From Erythrobacter litoralis (GTDB lineage: Bacteria; Pseudomonadota; Alphaproteobacteria; Sphingomonadales; Sphingomonadaceae), in contig NZ_SOSI01000001.1 in the NCBI RefSeq assembly GCF_029760855.1, positions 310,001-374,000 of the forward strand: 64,000 bases of DNA, written 5' to 3'. Numbering within the stretch: the first letter of the stretch is position 1; the number at the start of each line of letters is the position of its first letter. The notes beneath the pieces were generated by a model that saw nothing but the letters and a program-made list of their open reading frames with translations, made no database searches and was not told the origin of the DNA. This document shows, one piece after another, positions 26,571 through 35,838 of the stretch. The position numbers were made by a program, and so were the translations under genes.

Positions 26571-27914
26571 TCACGCAGCCCAAGGCCCGGTGATGGCGAT
26601 CGTCCGCGTCGGGGAATAGGCGTTTACGAAGAACCATTTGCCGTCCGGCGAGAAGCAACCGCCCGCCAGTTCGGTCTGCATGTCGAGCTTGCCGAAATCG
26701 TAGGCTCGGCCACCGGGTGTGATGCCGCGCAAATGGTTATCGACCACGTCGGTATATTGATCCTCGCACACGATGAGGTGGCCATTCGGGCCGACAGTGA
26801 GATTGTCACCGTAATTGAACTGGTCCTCGCGCTCGCTTTCGAAGAACAGTTCGACGGTGTCGGCCCGCCGCCCCCGCCCCGGCACCAGTTTGAATATCTG
26901 GCCGAGCTTCTTCGCACCGCCATTGGTGGAGCAAACGTAAAGCTCGTCCGTGCCCATATGAATGCCCTCCCCCCTCGCGACCAGCGCCGCGCCGCGCGCG
27001 GCGGCTCGCATGCGCAGGTCGTCTCCCGGCGCATCGACATCGGCAAGATCGAGCCAGTCGACCGTATAGCTCTGGCCGACCGGCATGGCAGGGCCTTCCC
27101 AGTTGCGCGTATCGGCGATGCCGCTGACGATCATCGCCTGAAGGCGTCCGCCTTCATGCAGCTTACCGGGGGTTTGCGGTATGAAGCGGTAAAGCACGCC
27201 GTCGCCGCGATCTTCGGTGAGGTAGACATAGCCCGTCGCCGGATCGACGCAGGCGGCTTCGTGATTGAAGCGCCCCATTGCCTTCAGCGGCACGGGATCG
27301 ACCAAGCCCGGCGCACCTGCCGGAACCTCGAAAACCCAGCCATGATCCTTGCCGAGCTTGCCTTCGCCGAGCTGATCCGCCTTGCTGACGAATTCCTCGC
27401 AGGTAAGCCAGCTGTTCCAAGGCGTCACCCCGCCCGAACAATTGCGAATGGTGCCGGCGAGCGAACGATATTCGCGCTTCACCGCAAGCGTTTCCGCATC
27501 GAGCACTAGCGTCGTTGTCCCACCCGGCAGAACCTGCCGGCCGCCGACCCGGTCGTATCCGCTGGCAATCGTGCCGCCGGGCGCATCGTCGGGAACGAGT
27601 TCGTGATTGCGGACCAAGGCGATCTCGCCGCCAGGAAGCGGCAGGCAGCCCATGCCATCGGCCTTGTCAGGCACCGTCCCGCCGTCACTCATCGCATCGC
27701 CGAGGCTGGAGATGAGGCGGTAGGTGAAGCCCTCGGGTAGGTCGAGCAGGCCGTTCGGATCTTTGACCAGCGGTCCGTATCCGTCGAAAGATGATACTGC
27801 ACGCGCGGACGAGGTCGCCATGTTTCCGCGCGTCATGCAGCCGCTGAGTGCGAGCGCACCGAAGGCGCTGCCGGTGGCGGAAAGAAAACGGCGGCGGTGA
27901 ATGGCGATGGTCAT
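26571..27914 (-). CDS. PhoX-type (DUF839) Tat-exported phosphatase-like protein
   Basis: A 447-residue protein with a twin-arginine-like signal (HRRRFLSATGSAFGALALSGC), which also has a cysteine suited to lipidation. PhoX features follow: DGMGCLPLPGGEIALVRNHE near residue 85, GGVTPWNSWLTCEE near residue 160 and GRFNHEAACVDPATGYVYL. PhoX enzymes are calcium/iron phosphatases of the periplasm. The protein is shorter than canonical PhoX (about 600 residues), so a phosphatase function is likely by family but not certain. The 110 bp before dps hold nothing I can name. Confidence 0.8.
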   Translation of the reverse strand: MTIAIHRRRFLSATGSAFGALALSGCMTRGNMATSSARAVSSFDGYGPLVKDPNGLLDLPEGFTYRLISSLGDAMSDGGTVPDKADGMGCLPLPGGEIALVRNHELVPDDAPGGTIASGYDRVGGRQVLPGGTTTLVLDAETLAVKREYRSLAGTIRNCSGGVTPWNSWLTCEEFVSKADQLGEGKLGKDHGWVFEVPAGAPGLVDPVPLKAMGRFNHEAACVDPATGYVYLTEDRGDGVLYRFIPQTPGKLHEGGRLQAMIVSGIADTRNWEGPAMPVGQSYTVDWLDLADVDAPGDDLRMRAAARGAALVARGEGIHMGTDELYVCSTNGGAKKLGQIFKLVPGRGRRADTVELFFESEREDQFNYGDNLTVGPNGHLIVCEDQYTDVVDNHLRGITPGGRAYDFGKLDMQTELAGGCFSPDGKWFFVNAYSPTRTIAITGPWAA

Positions 27915-27997
27915 GCGATTAAACTCCGGTCGGTCGCGAGCCCCTTTGCCCTAGCATCGTGAACGCTGAATGACACTCGCAGAGATACCTCCGTTGC

Positions 27998-28018
27998 TAT
28001 TGCGAACTATTCTCATTG
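27998..28018 (+). promoter_or_regulatory. Candidate Fur box upstream of the PepSY/TonB receptor operon
   Basis: TTGCGAACTATTCTCATT (28000-28017) matches the common proteobacterial Fur-site form AATGAGAATnnTTCGCAA when read on the other strand. It lies 34 bp before the PepSY-protein start, where a repressor would block transcription when iron is abundant. The downstream TonB-dependent siderophore receptor supports this reading. Confidence 0.6.
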
Positions 28019-28051
28019 ACGAAGTAGGAGGATGCCCCTAGCTCGCCCGCC

Positions 28052-29209
28052 ATGTCGCGCCGCGCCATCCGATTCTGGTATCTGCTGCACAAATGGAGCG
28101 GCATCGTGCCGACGGCATTCCTGTTGATGCTGTGCCTGACCGGCCTGCCGCTGATATTTCACGACGAGATCGATGCGCTGATGGCATCGGACGCGGAAGC
28201 CGCGCTGGCGGGCGCTCCATCAGCTTCGTCGGGATTGCCGCTCGACGCGATCCTCGATCAGGCATTGGCGGATCGCCCGGGAGAGGTCCCGCTGTTCATG
28301 GCGTTCAGCCAGGATTCGCCGCTGCTTACGGTCACCACCGGGCCCTCGCCCGATGCGGCGGGCGGGGACATGACGCTCCTCTTTTTCGATCGTGCGACCG
28401 GCGAAGCGCTCGGCCCCGCGCCCGTGAACGCGCCGATGGATTTCCTGCTACAACTGCATACCGACATGTTTCTCGGTCAGGGCGGCATGTGGGCGCTCGG
28501 CGTATGCGGCATCTTGCTGGTCGTCGCGCTGATATCGGGCGTGGTGCTGTATGCGCCATTCATGCGCCGGCTGCCCTTCGGCACCAACCGCACCGATCGC
28601 AGCGCGCGCGTCCGGCGGTTGGACCAGCACAATCTTGTCGGCATCATCGCGCTGGGCTGGATGCTCGTCATCGCGCTGACCGGGGCGATCAACGCCTTCG
28701 CTGACCCTTTGACCGAAAACTGGCGCGACGGTGAAGTTGCCCGCCTGACCGCGCAATATGGCGAGGCGGCACCGGTCGCCCCCGAAGAATACGCCTCGCT
28801 GGACGCCGCCCTTGCGACCGCGCAGGACGCGCTGCCCGGTCGCAGCCCGCAATTCATCGCCTTTCCCGGCGGCGACTGGTCGTCGGCCCGCCATTACGCG
28901 ATCTTCTTCCAGGGCGACCGTCCGGTGACGCAGCACTTGCTTACCCCGGCGCTGGTCGATGCCGGATCCGGCGCTTTCGTCGATGCACGCACCATGCCCG
29001 CCCTCAATCAGGCGCTGATGATGTCGAAGCCGCTGCATTTCGGCGATTATGGCGGATTGCCCCTCAAGATCGTCTGGGCGCTGCTGACCATCGCGACGAT
29101 CTGGGTGCTGTGGACCGGCCTCGCGCTCTGGCTGCGCCGCCGCCCCGGCGCGATCGAACGGCGCATCGAAGAAATCCGCAGCGGCGGCAGGCGGCAGGCG
29201 CTCGCATGA
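28052..29209 (+). CDS. PepSY-associated membrane protein (iron/siderophore uptake accessory)
   Basis: A 385-residue inner-membrane protein with the PepSY_TM layout: an N-terminal helix preceded by RFWYLLHKWSGIVPT, a first periplasmic region, a helix pair starting MWALGVCGILLVVALISGVV and DQHNLVGIIALGWMLVIALT, a second periplasmic region and a final helix (VWALLTIATIWVLWTGLALW). The conserved LHxxxGI/LhTdmfLG histidines (LHKWSG, LQLHTDMFLG) are present. Such proteins sit with TonB receptors and are thought to act in ferric-siderophore reduction. The stop overlaps the next start. Confidence 0.87.
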   Translation: MSRRAIRFWYLLHKWSGIVPTAFLLMLCLTGLPLIFHDEIDALMASDAEAALAGAPSASSGLPLDAILDQALADRPGEVPLFMAFSQDSPLLTVTTGPSPDAAGGDMTLLFFDRATGEALGPAPVNAPMDFLLQLHTDMFLGQGGMWALGVCGILLVVALISGVVLYAPFMRRLPFGTNRTDRSARVRRLDQHNLVGIIALGWMLVIALTGAINAFADPLTENWRDGEVARLTAQYGEAAPVAPEEYASLDAALATAQDALPGRSPQFIAFPGGDWSSARHYAIFFQGDRPVTQHLLTPALVDAGSGAFVDARTMPALNQALMMSKPLHFGDYGGLPLKIVWALLTIATIWVLWTGLALWLRRRPGAIERRIEEIRSGGRRQALA

Positions 29210-29391
29210 GCCGCCGCCCCGCCCAGCCCGTGGCCCGCGTCTTCGCGATGCCGCTCGTTCTGCTCGCGGCGACGCTGGTCGGGCTCGTTCTCGGCCTTAC
29301 CGGCGACGGTCTGCGCGATGTGGCTGCCTGGATCCTGGTCGGCTTACCGCTGGCCCTTCTCGCCCTCTTTCTCTTCCGTACTTACCAGTAG
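29206..29391 (+). CDS. Small two-helix membrane protein (61 aa)
   Basis: A 61-residue protein starting MSRRPAQPVARVFAMPLVLL with two hydrophobic helices (about residues 14-32 and 38-58). Its ATG overlaps the PepSY stop (ATGA) and it ends 13 bp before the receptor start, so it is the middle gene of a coupled iron-uptake operon. Small membrane proteins often occupy this position beside PepSY proteins and TonB receptors. No named function. Confidence 0.7.
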   Translation: MSRRPAQPVARVFAMPLVLLAATLVGLVLGLTGDGLRDVAAWILVGLPLALLALFLFRTYQ

Positions 29392-29404
29392 GACCTTCAT
29401 AATC

Positions 29405-31597
29405 GTGCTTCGTAATCCGCATCTTACCGGCGCCGCGCTGGCGCTCGTTCTCGCCGCTCCCGCCCATGCGCAATCCGGCGCACCTGCCGAAGACAGTCAG
29501 GACACCATCATCGTTACGGCGCAGCGCGAAAACCGGACGGAAGTCGTCGCCGGGGGTAATGTGGGTGTGCTGGGCGACAAACCGGCGGAAGACGTGCCTT
29601 TCACCGTGCGAACCTTCGACGAGTCGCTGATCCTCAACCAGCAACCCCAGACTTTGGGCGAGGTGCTGGAAAACGATCCGACAGTACGCACCACGCTGGG
29701 GTTCGGCATTGCGGGCGAGCAATTCGTCATCCGCGGCTTCCCCCTGTACGGCGACGATGTCGGCATGAACGGGCTGTACGGCATCACGCCGCGCCAGCTC
29801 GTCGCCCCTGAACTCTATAGCGGGGTGCAGGTGCTTAACGGCGCCAACGCCTTCCTCTACGGTGCGGCGCCCGGCGGCACCGGGATCGGCGGCAACGTCA
29901 ATCTCCAGTTGAAGCGCGCTGGGGAAACACCGCTGACGCGCGCGACGCTCGGCTATACCTCGGATTCCCATTTCGGCGGCAGCGCCGATATCGCGCGCCG
30001 CTTCGGCGGAGACGGACAGTTCGGCGTGCGAGTAAACGGCGTCTTCCGCAGCGGCGATGTGTCGATCGACGACGAGTTTCGCGAAACCCTGGCGACCGGC
30101 GCCGCCGTCGACTGGCGCAGCGAGAATGTCCGCGTCTTCGCCGATCTCGCCTATCAGCGCATCGAGGTGGACCGGCTGCGCCCGCAGATCGGCCTTGCCG
30201 CCGGCGCCATCCCCGCCGTGCCCGATGCGGACGCGAATTACGGGCAGGCCTTCACCAATACCGAGCTCGAAAGCCTCTTCGGCATCGCCCGGCTCGAATA
30301 CGATGTCGCCGACAACGCCCTGTTTTACGTCACAGGTGGCGCGCTTGAGAGCGAGGAGATGGGCACTTATGGCAGCATCACCGTGACCGACGCCGTAACC
30401 GGCGCGGCGAGCGGCGGCGCTTCCATCGTCCCGGCCGAGCAGAGCAACCAAGCGATCGAAGCCGGCCTTCGCGCCAAGATCGGCAGTGCGGTCACGCAGG
30501 AGTTCAATTTCGGCACGAATGTCAGCTGGCAGGAGTTTCGCACCGCATTCGATTTTCGAACCAATTATGCGACGAATATCTACGATACCCCGCAAGTCGC
30601 TTTCCCGACCGACGTATCCTTCGCCAGCGGCGATCTCGACGATCCGCTTACCTCTAGCCGCTCCCGGTTGATGAGCGCTTTCGTATCGGACACGGTCGGC
30701 TTTCTGGACGAGCGCGTACTGATCATCGGCGGCCTGCGCCTTCAGGAGATCGAAGTGCGCGGCTTCGATGTAAACAGCGGGGCGGAAACCAGCGCATACG
30801 AGGAAAGCGCGGTCACGCCGGTGGCGGGTCTGGTGGTCAAGCCGGTCGCGGGCCTGTCGCTCTTCGCCAACCGGATCGAGGGTTTGCAGCAAGGCCAGCG
30901 GGCGCCGATCAACGGGATAGACCCCGACAATCCCGATGGCCCCGTGCTACCGGTCAGCAACGCCAATCAGGTGCTGCCACCTTTCAAGTCGGTACAATAC
31001 GAAGTCGGCGCAAAGCTCGCGCTCGGCATGATCGATGCGAGCGTTTCCGCCTACCAGATCGAGCAGCCCAACGCCTTCCTCGGGCCGAACGAAGGGCAAC
31101 CCGGCTTTCTCGCCTTCGCCCCGTTCGGCGAGCAGCGCAATCGCGGGATCGAGGCTTTCGTGTCCGGCGAACCGACCGAGGGCCTCCGTCTTATCCTGGG
31201 CGGTTCGGTCACCGATGCGGAGCTTACGAATACGCCTGGCGGCGTAAACGAAGGTAATACCGCGCTCGGCATCCCGGACTACACGATCAACGCGAACGCC
31301 GAATGGGACCTGCCCTTCGTGCCCGGTGTCACACTGACGGGCCGCGTCGTCCATACAGGCGAACAATGGGTCGATCAGGCGAACACGCTCGAACTCGATC
31401 CATGGACGCGGGTCGATCTCGGTGCGCGCTATGTCTTCGCGGCGGGCGATACGCCGGTAACCTTGCGCTTCACGGTCGATAACGTGGCGAACGAGCGGTA
31501 CTGGTCTTCGGCCTTCACCGCGTTCGGATCGTTCGGCGGGCAATTGTTGCAAGGCGATCCGCGCACCTTCAAGGCCTCGATCTCAGCGGATTTCTGA
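29405..31597 (+). CDS. TonB-dependent siderophore receptor
   Basis: A 730-residue outer-membrane receptor. A signal peptide (LTGAALALVLAAPAHAQ) is followed by a TonB-box-like segment DTIIVTAQREN, a plug domain (VPFTVRTFDESLILNQQPQT, LGEVLENDPTVRT, QFVIRGFPLYGDDVGMNGLY) and a 22-strand-type barrel ending TFKASISADF with a terminal phenylalanine. The start is GTG at 29405, directly opening the signal peptide. Together with the Fur box and PepSY gene it indicates siderophore-iron import. The siderophore is unknown. Confidence 0.93.
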   Translation: MLRNPHLTGAALALVLAAPAHAQSGAPAEDSQDTIIVTAQRENRTEVVAGGNVGVLGDKPAEDVPFTVRTFDESLILNQQPQTLGEVLENDPTVRTTLGFGIAGEQFVIRGFPLYGDDVGMNGLYGITPRQLVAPELYSGVQVLNGANAFLYGAAPGGTGIGGNVNLQLKRAGETPLTRATLGYTSDSHFGGSADIARRFGGDGQFGVRVNGVFRSGDVSIDDEFRETLATGAAVDWRSENVRVFADLAYQRIEVDRLRPQIGLAAGAIPAVPDADANYGQAFTNTELESLFGIARLEYDVADNALFYVTGGALESEEMGTYGSITVTDAVTGAASGGASIVPAEQSNQAIEAGLRAKIGSAVTQEFNFGTNVSWQEFRTAFDFRTNYATNIYDTPQVAFPTDVSFASGDLDDPLTSSRSRLMSAFVSDTVGFLDERVLIIGGLRLQEIEVRGFDVNSGAETSAYEESAVTPVAGLVVKPVAGLSLFANRIEGLQQGQRAPINGIDPDNPDGPVLPVSNANQVLPPFKSVQYEVGAKLALGMIDASVSAYQIEQPNAFLGPNEGQPGFLAFAPFGEQRNRGIEAFVSGEPTEGLRLILGGSVTDAELTNTPGGVNEGNTALGIPDYTINANAEWDLPFVPGVTLTGRVVHTGEQWVDQANTLELDPWTRVDLGARYVFAAGDTPVTLRFTVDNVANERYWSSAFTAFGSFGGQLLQGDPRTFKASISADF

Positions 31598-31652
31598 CGC
31601 AGCGCGCAATTCGCTTGATGCTGCCTTGCAAGCCGTGCGAGGGATGACGCTA

Positions 31653-32747
31653 ATGCCGCACGCCCTCGCTCGCCTTGCGATCCTTGCCACCAGCCTTGCT
31701 TTAGCCGCCTGCTCCGAGCCGGAGCCGGAGCCGGAGAGCGAGGCTGTGCCTGTCGTCGCGCAAGCGGTTCGCGTGCTGCCCGAACAGCTAGAGGTGGAAG
31801 CGATCGGCACGGCGCGTGCGGCGACCTCCGCCGAAATCTACCCGGAAACTGCGGGCCGCGTCACCTCCGTGCTCTTCTCGGCCGGAGATTATGTGCGCGA
31901 AGGCGAACCGCTGCTGCGGCTCGATGCGCGGCAGGAGCGCCTTGCCGTCGAAGCGGCGGAAGTTTCGGTGCGCGAAGCGGACCAATTGCTCGGCCGCTAT
32001 CGCCGGATCGAGGATACCGGTGCCCTGTCTGAAAGCCAGATCGAAGCGGGTGAGACTTCGCTCGCCTCCGCCCGTGTCGCTCTCGAACAGGCGCAGACCG
32101 CGCTTGCCGACCGTGTGGTGCGCGCGCCCTTCTCGGGCCATGTCGGCCTGACCGAAATCGATCCCGGCGACCGGGTGAACGATACAACGCCGATCACCCA
32201 GATCGACCAGCGTGGCACGCTTTATGTCGATTTCCCCGCTCCAGAGTCGGTGTTCAACGCCCTGCGTCCGGGACAGGTGGTACAGGTCAGCCCGTTCTCC
32301 GACCCGTCGCGCACCATCGACGCCCGTGTGGTGACGACCGACAACCGCATTTCGCAGGACAGCCGCGATTTCATCGTGCGCACCGCCGTTCCCAATACCG
32401 GCGATCGCCTGCGCCCCGGCATGAGCTTCCGGGTCGTTTTCACGCGTGCAGGCGAAGCGCGCCCCGTCGTGCCCGAGCAAGCGATCGTGTGGGGCGGCGA
32501 AGGCTCGCACCTGTTCGTGGTGCGCGATGGCAAGGCGGTGCGTATCCCCGTGACGATCACCGCGCGGCGCGAGGGGCAGGTCTTCGTCGATGGCGCTATT
32601 CGTTCTCAGGATCGCGTGATCGTGGAAGGCGTACAGAAGGTGCGCGACGGGCAGGACATCCGCCTCGTACGCGGCGGGAGCCAGGGCACGCAGACCGTGC
32701 AGGTCCGCCCCACGCCCACCGCCTCCCCTTCAGCCGATGAAGAATAA
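31653..32747 (+). CDS. RND efflux periplasmic adaptor (membrane fusion protein)
   Basis: A 364-residue lipoprotein adaptor. The signal ends LALAACSEPEPEPE, giving a lipidated cysteine. The barrel-sandwich hybrid, short alpha-hairpin and beta-barrel domains are in order: GRVTSVLFSAGDYVREGEPL near residue 70, VRAPFSGHVGLTEIDPGDRV near residue 150, and RPGMSFRVVFTR. GAGGG lies nine bases before the ATG at 31653; an in-frame ATG at 31626 is also open. Its 3' end overlaps the pump gene by 11 bp. Confidence 0.9.
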   Translation: MPHALARLAILATSLALAACSEPEPEPESEAVPVVAQAVRVLPEQLEVEAIGTARAATSAEIYPETAGRVTSVLFSAGDYVREGEPLLRLDARQERLAVEAAEVSVREADQLLGRYRRIEDTGALSESQIEAGETSLASARVALEQAQTALADRVVRAPFSGHVGLTEIDPGDRVNDTTPITQIDQRGTLYVDFPAPESVFNALRPGQVVQVSPFSDPSRTIDARVVTTDNRISQDSRDFIVRTAVPNTGDRLRPGMSFRVVFTRAGEARPVVPEQAIVWGGEGSHLFVVRDGKAVRIPVTITARREGQVFVDGAIRSQDRVIVEGVQKVRDGQDIRLVRGGSQGTQTVQVRPTPTASPSADEE

Positions 32748-35700
32748 ACGCGATCTCGCATTGCTGGCGGTCGAGCGGCCGCTGCTGATCGGCGTTCTCA
32801 ACCTGCTGATCGTCATCGCGGGGATCGCCGCACTGCTGGGCGTGGAAGTGCGCGAATTGCCGAATGTCGATCGGCCGATCGTGTCGGTGACCGCGACCCT
32901 CCCCGGTGCTGCGCCCGAAACGATGGATTCCGAAGTGACGAGCCGGCTGGAAGATGCCGTCGCGCGCGTTTCGGGTGTCAGGCAGATCAGCGCATCGAGC
33001 GAGGAGAACAATTCACGTATCCGGGTGGAATTCAATCCCGGCATCGATCTCGACACCGCCGCATCCGACGTGCGCGAGGCGGTCAGCCGGACGCAGCGGG
33101 ACCTTCCCGAACGCGTCGAACAGGTCACGGTGGTCAAAGCCGATCAAGATGCGCAGCCGATCATGACGCTGGCGGTGCAATCGAACCGCTACGATCAGGC
33201 GGAACTCACCCGCATCGTAGAGAACGACATCGTGCCCGAATTGCTGGCGGCGGAAGGCGTCGCCAGTATCGAGGAATTCGGCACCCGCGCCCGCCAGATG
33301 CGCGTGGCTGTCGATCCCGCCCGCCTCAACCGATTTGGCCTGACGCTGGCCGATGTCGCGACCGCGCTCGAAAACGCGCCGTACGACGTTCCGGTCGGCT
33401 CGTTCCGTTCGGAGGCGCAGGAACTGATCGTCCGCGCCGAAGCGAGCGCCACCGATCCCGCCCTGATCGAGAATGTCGTCATTTCCGGCAACACACGCAT
33501 CGGCGATGTCGCCGAAGCCGATTTCGCCCCGGCTAATGCGACCAATTTTGTACGGCTCGATGGGCAGCCCATCGTCGGCCTCGGCGTGGTGCGGCAGGCG
33601 AGTTCGAACACGATCGAGATTTCGGACACCATCCGGCAGGGCGTGGAGCGGCTGAACGAGCGCTTCGACGACCTGCAGATTCAGGTTGTGTCCGACGATG
33701 CCGAATTTATCCGCATTTCGGTGCAGGAAGTGCTCATTACGCTCGGCTTCACTATTCTGGTCGTCGTCGGCACTCTGCTCGTCTTCTTCCGTGCATGGCG
33801 GCCCACAGTTGTGCCGAGCGCCACCATTCCGGTGGCTTTGGTCGGTGTTCTCGCCGGCATCTGGGCGATGGGCTTTTCGATCAATCTTCTGACCCTCCTC
33901 GCCCTCGTGCTGGCGACCGGCCTGATTGTGGACGATGCCATCGTCGTGCTGGAAAATGCGCAGCGCTTGCAGAACAAAGGGCTCGGGCGGCGGGCGGCGG
34001 CGGTGGTCGGCACGCGGCAAGTGTTCTTCGCCGTGGTGGCCACAACGGCGGTGCTCGTCTCGGTCTTCGTGCCGATCAGCTTCCTGCCTTCGGAAGCCGG
34101 GCGCCTGTTCCGGGAATTCGGCTTCGTGCTGGCGGTCGCCGTCATCATTTCCTCTTTCGTCGCCCTCTCGCTGGTCCCCGCACTGGCGGCGCGCTTCGAC
34201 CTGACCAATCAGGACAAGGAGCCGGGCCGATTGGGGCGCTGGGGAGCCGCCGCGAACGAGCGCTATGAAAGCCTGCTCAAACGATGCCTTGATCGGCCCA
34301 AGTTGGTCGCGATCGTCTCGATCGTGATCGCGGGGGCCGCCGGCCTCCTTTATTCGCAGCTCGACAACGAACTGGTGCCGGACGAGGATCGCGGCGTCAT
34401 CACTGTGGACGCGACGGGGCCGGACGGGGTCGGCATCGATTTCATGGACGGCGAGCTCGATGAGGTGGAGCGGGTGCTCCAGCCCTATCTCGACAGCGGC
34501 GAAATCGAGAGCACCTTCTCCATCGTCGGCCGCTACGATCCCAACCGGGTGCGCGTGACCGCCCAGCTCGCCGACTGGGACGATCGCGACCGCAGCCAGA
34601 CCGAAATCGTCGAGGAACTGGACGCCCCGCTGCAGGAGATCCCCGGTTCGCGCACCAATGCGCGGGGGCGCGGAACGCTCAATTTTGGCGGCGGCGGCGA
34701 TGGGATCGAAGTCGCGCTGACCGGTGCGGAATACGATACGATATTTGAATCCGCCGATGCTCTGGCCACCGCCATCGACACCGATTCCGACATCCTTTCG
34801 AACGCCGACATCTCCTATCAGCCGACCCAGCCGCAGCTTTCGATCCGCATCGATCGCCAGCGCGCCTCCGATCTCGGCGTCGATCTCGACGATCTTTCGC
34901 AAACCCTGCGCGCGATGGTTGGGGGCGAAGACCTCGTCGATCTCAACGTCGGCGATCAGGCGGTGCCGATCTTCCTGACCGCACAAGCCGTCAGCGTGAC
35001 CAACCCGCAGGACCTGCGCAATCTCTCCGTTCGCAGTACGGATGGCGCTTTGGTCCCATTGTCCAGCGTCACCCAGATCGACGAACAGGGCATCGCTGCC
35101 GAACTCGACCGGACCGAGCAGCGCCGCGCGATCGAAGTCAGCGCGAATATCGCCCCCGGCACTCCGCTGCGCGACGCGGTGACCGAGATAGAGCGGCTGG
35201 CCGAGGAAAGCGTCGGCCCGGGCATTGACATGCTGCTCCAGGGCGAGGCGGAAAGTCTGGAGGAAACCTCGAACGACCTGCTGCTGACCTACGGTTTTGC
35301 GCTGGTCATCGTCTTCCTTGTCCTCGTCGCCCAGTTCGAGAGCCTGACGAGCGCGCTGGTCGTCCTTCTTACCGTGCCCTTCGCGCTCGCCGCGGCGATC
35401 TTCTCGCTGTATCTTTCCGGCGTCTCGCTCAATATCTATTCGCAGATCGGGCTGGTCATGCTGATCGGGCTGATGGCGAAGAACGGCATCCTGATCGTCG
35501 AATTCGCCGACCAGTTGCGCCACCAGGGCCGCAGCGTGCGCGAAGCGGTGGAAGAGGCGGCGGCGATCCGCCTGCGTCCCATCGCGATGACGCTGATCTC
35601 CACGGTGCTGGGTGCGACGCCCCTGATCCTCGCCAGCGGGGCGGGATCGGAAGCACGGCAGTCGATCGGCTGGGTGATTTTCGGCGGCCTCGGCCTTGCC

Positions 35701-35838
35701 GGCCTGTTCACCCTGTTCCTCACCCCGGTGATCTATCTCGGCGTCGCCCGGCTCGGCAAACCGCGCAGCGTCGATCTCGCCAAGGTGCGCGAGGAAATCG
35801 ACGCGGTTGACGAAGATACGACGATGGCACCGGCATGA
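32737..35838 (+). CDS. RND-family efflux pump inner-membrane transporter
   Basis: A 1033-residue AcrB-type pump with two sets of six helices around two large periplasmic loops. Diagnostic segments are GLIVDDAIVVLENAQR in helix 4 (proton-relay Asp pair), PISFLPSEAGRLFREFGF, LDNELVPDEDRGVI and GLMAKNGILIVEFADQLR in helix 10 (Lys). It exports hydrophobic drugs by proton antiport. The start overlaps the adaptor by 11 bp and the stop overlaps the outer-membrane factor start, giving a complete three-gene efflux operon. Substrates are unknown and no local regulator is present. Confidence 0.95.
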   Translation: MKNKRDLALLAVERPLLIGVLNLLIVIAGIAALLGVEVRELPNVDRPIVSVTATLPGAAPETMDSEVTSRLEDAVARVSGVRQISASSEENNSRIRVEFNPGIDLDTAASDVREAVSRTQRDLPERVEQVTVVKADQDAQPIMTLAVQSNRYDQAELTRIVENDIVPELLAAEGVASIEEFGTRARQMRVAVDPARLNRFGLTLADVATALENAPYDVPVGSFRSEAQELIVRAEASATDPALIENVVISGNTRIGDVAEADFAPANATNFVRLDGQPIVGLGVVRQASSNTIEISDTIRQGVERLNERFDDLQIQVVSDDAEFIRISVQEVLITLGFTILVVVGTLLVFFRAWRPTVVPSATIPVALVGVLAGIWAMGFSINLLTLLALVLATGLIVDDAIVVLENAQRLQNKGLGRRAAAVVGTRQVFFAVVATTAVLVSVFVPISFLPSEAGRLFREFGFVLAVAVIISSFVALSLVPALAARFDLTNQDKEPGRLGRWGAAANERYESLLKRCLDRPKLVAIVSIVIAGAAGLLYSQLDNELVPDEDRGVITVDATGPDGVGIDFMDGELDEVERVLQPYLDSGEIESTFSIVGRYDPNRVRVTAQLADWDDRDRSQTEIVEELDAPLQEIPGSRTNARGRGTLNFGGGGDGIEVALTGAEYDTIFESADALATAIDTDSDILSNADISYQPTQPQLSIRIDRQRASDLGVDLDDLSQTLRAMVGGEDLVDLNVGDQAVPIFLTAQAVSVTNPQDLRNLSVRSTDGALVPLSSVTQIDEQGIAAELDRTEQRRAIEVSANIAPGTPLRDAVTEIERLAEESVGPGIDMLLQGEAESLEETSNDLLLTYGFALVIVFLVLVAQFESLTSALVVLLTVPFALAAAIFSLYLSGVSLNIYSQIGLVMLIGLMAKNGILIVEFADQLRHQGRSVREAVEEAAAIRLRPIAMTLISTVLGATPLILASGAGSEARQSIGWVIFGGLGLAGLFTLFLTPVIYLGVARLGKPRSVDLAKVREEIDAVDEDTTMAPA

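Noticed and set aside
29297-30892. Long minus-strand frame opposite the TonB receptor
   Set aside because: Antisense shadow of a GC-rich gene; the receptor frame has signal peptide, plug and barrel.
33013-35523. Very long open frame on the minus strand opposite the RND pump (836 codons)
   Set aside because: It mirrors the high-GC pump gene codon by codon, is rich in His/Asp/Arg as antisense shadows are, and shows no domain; the plus-strand pump is certain.
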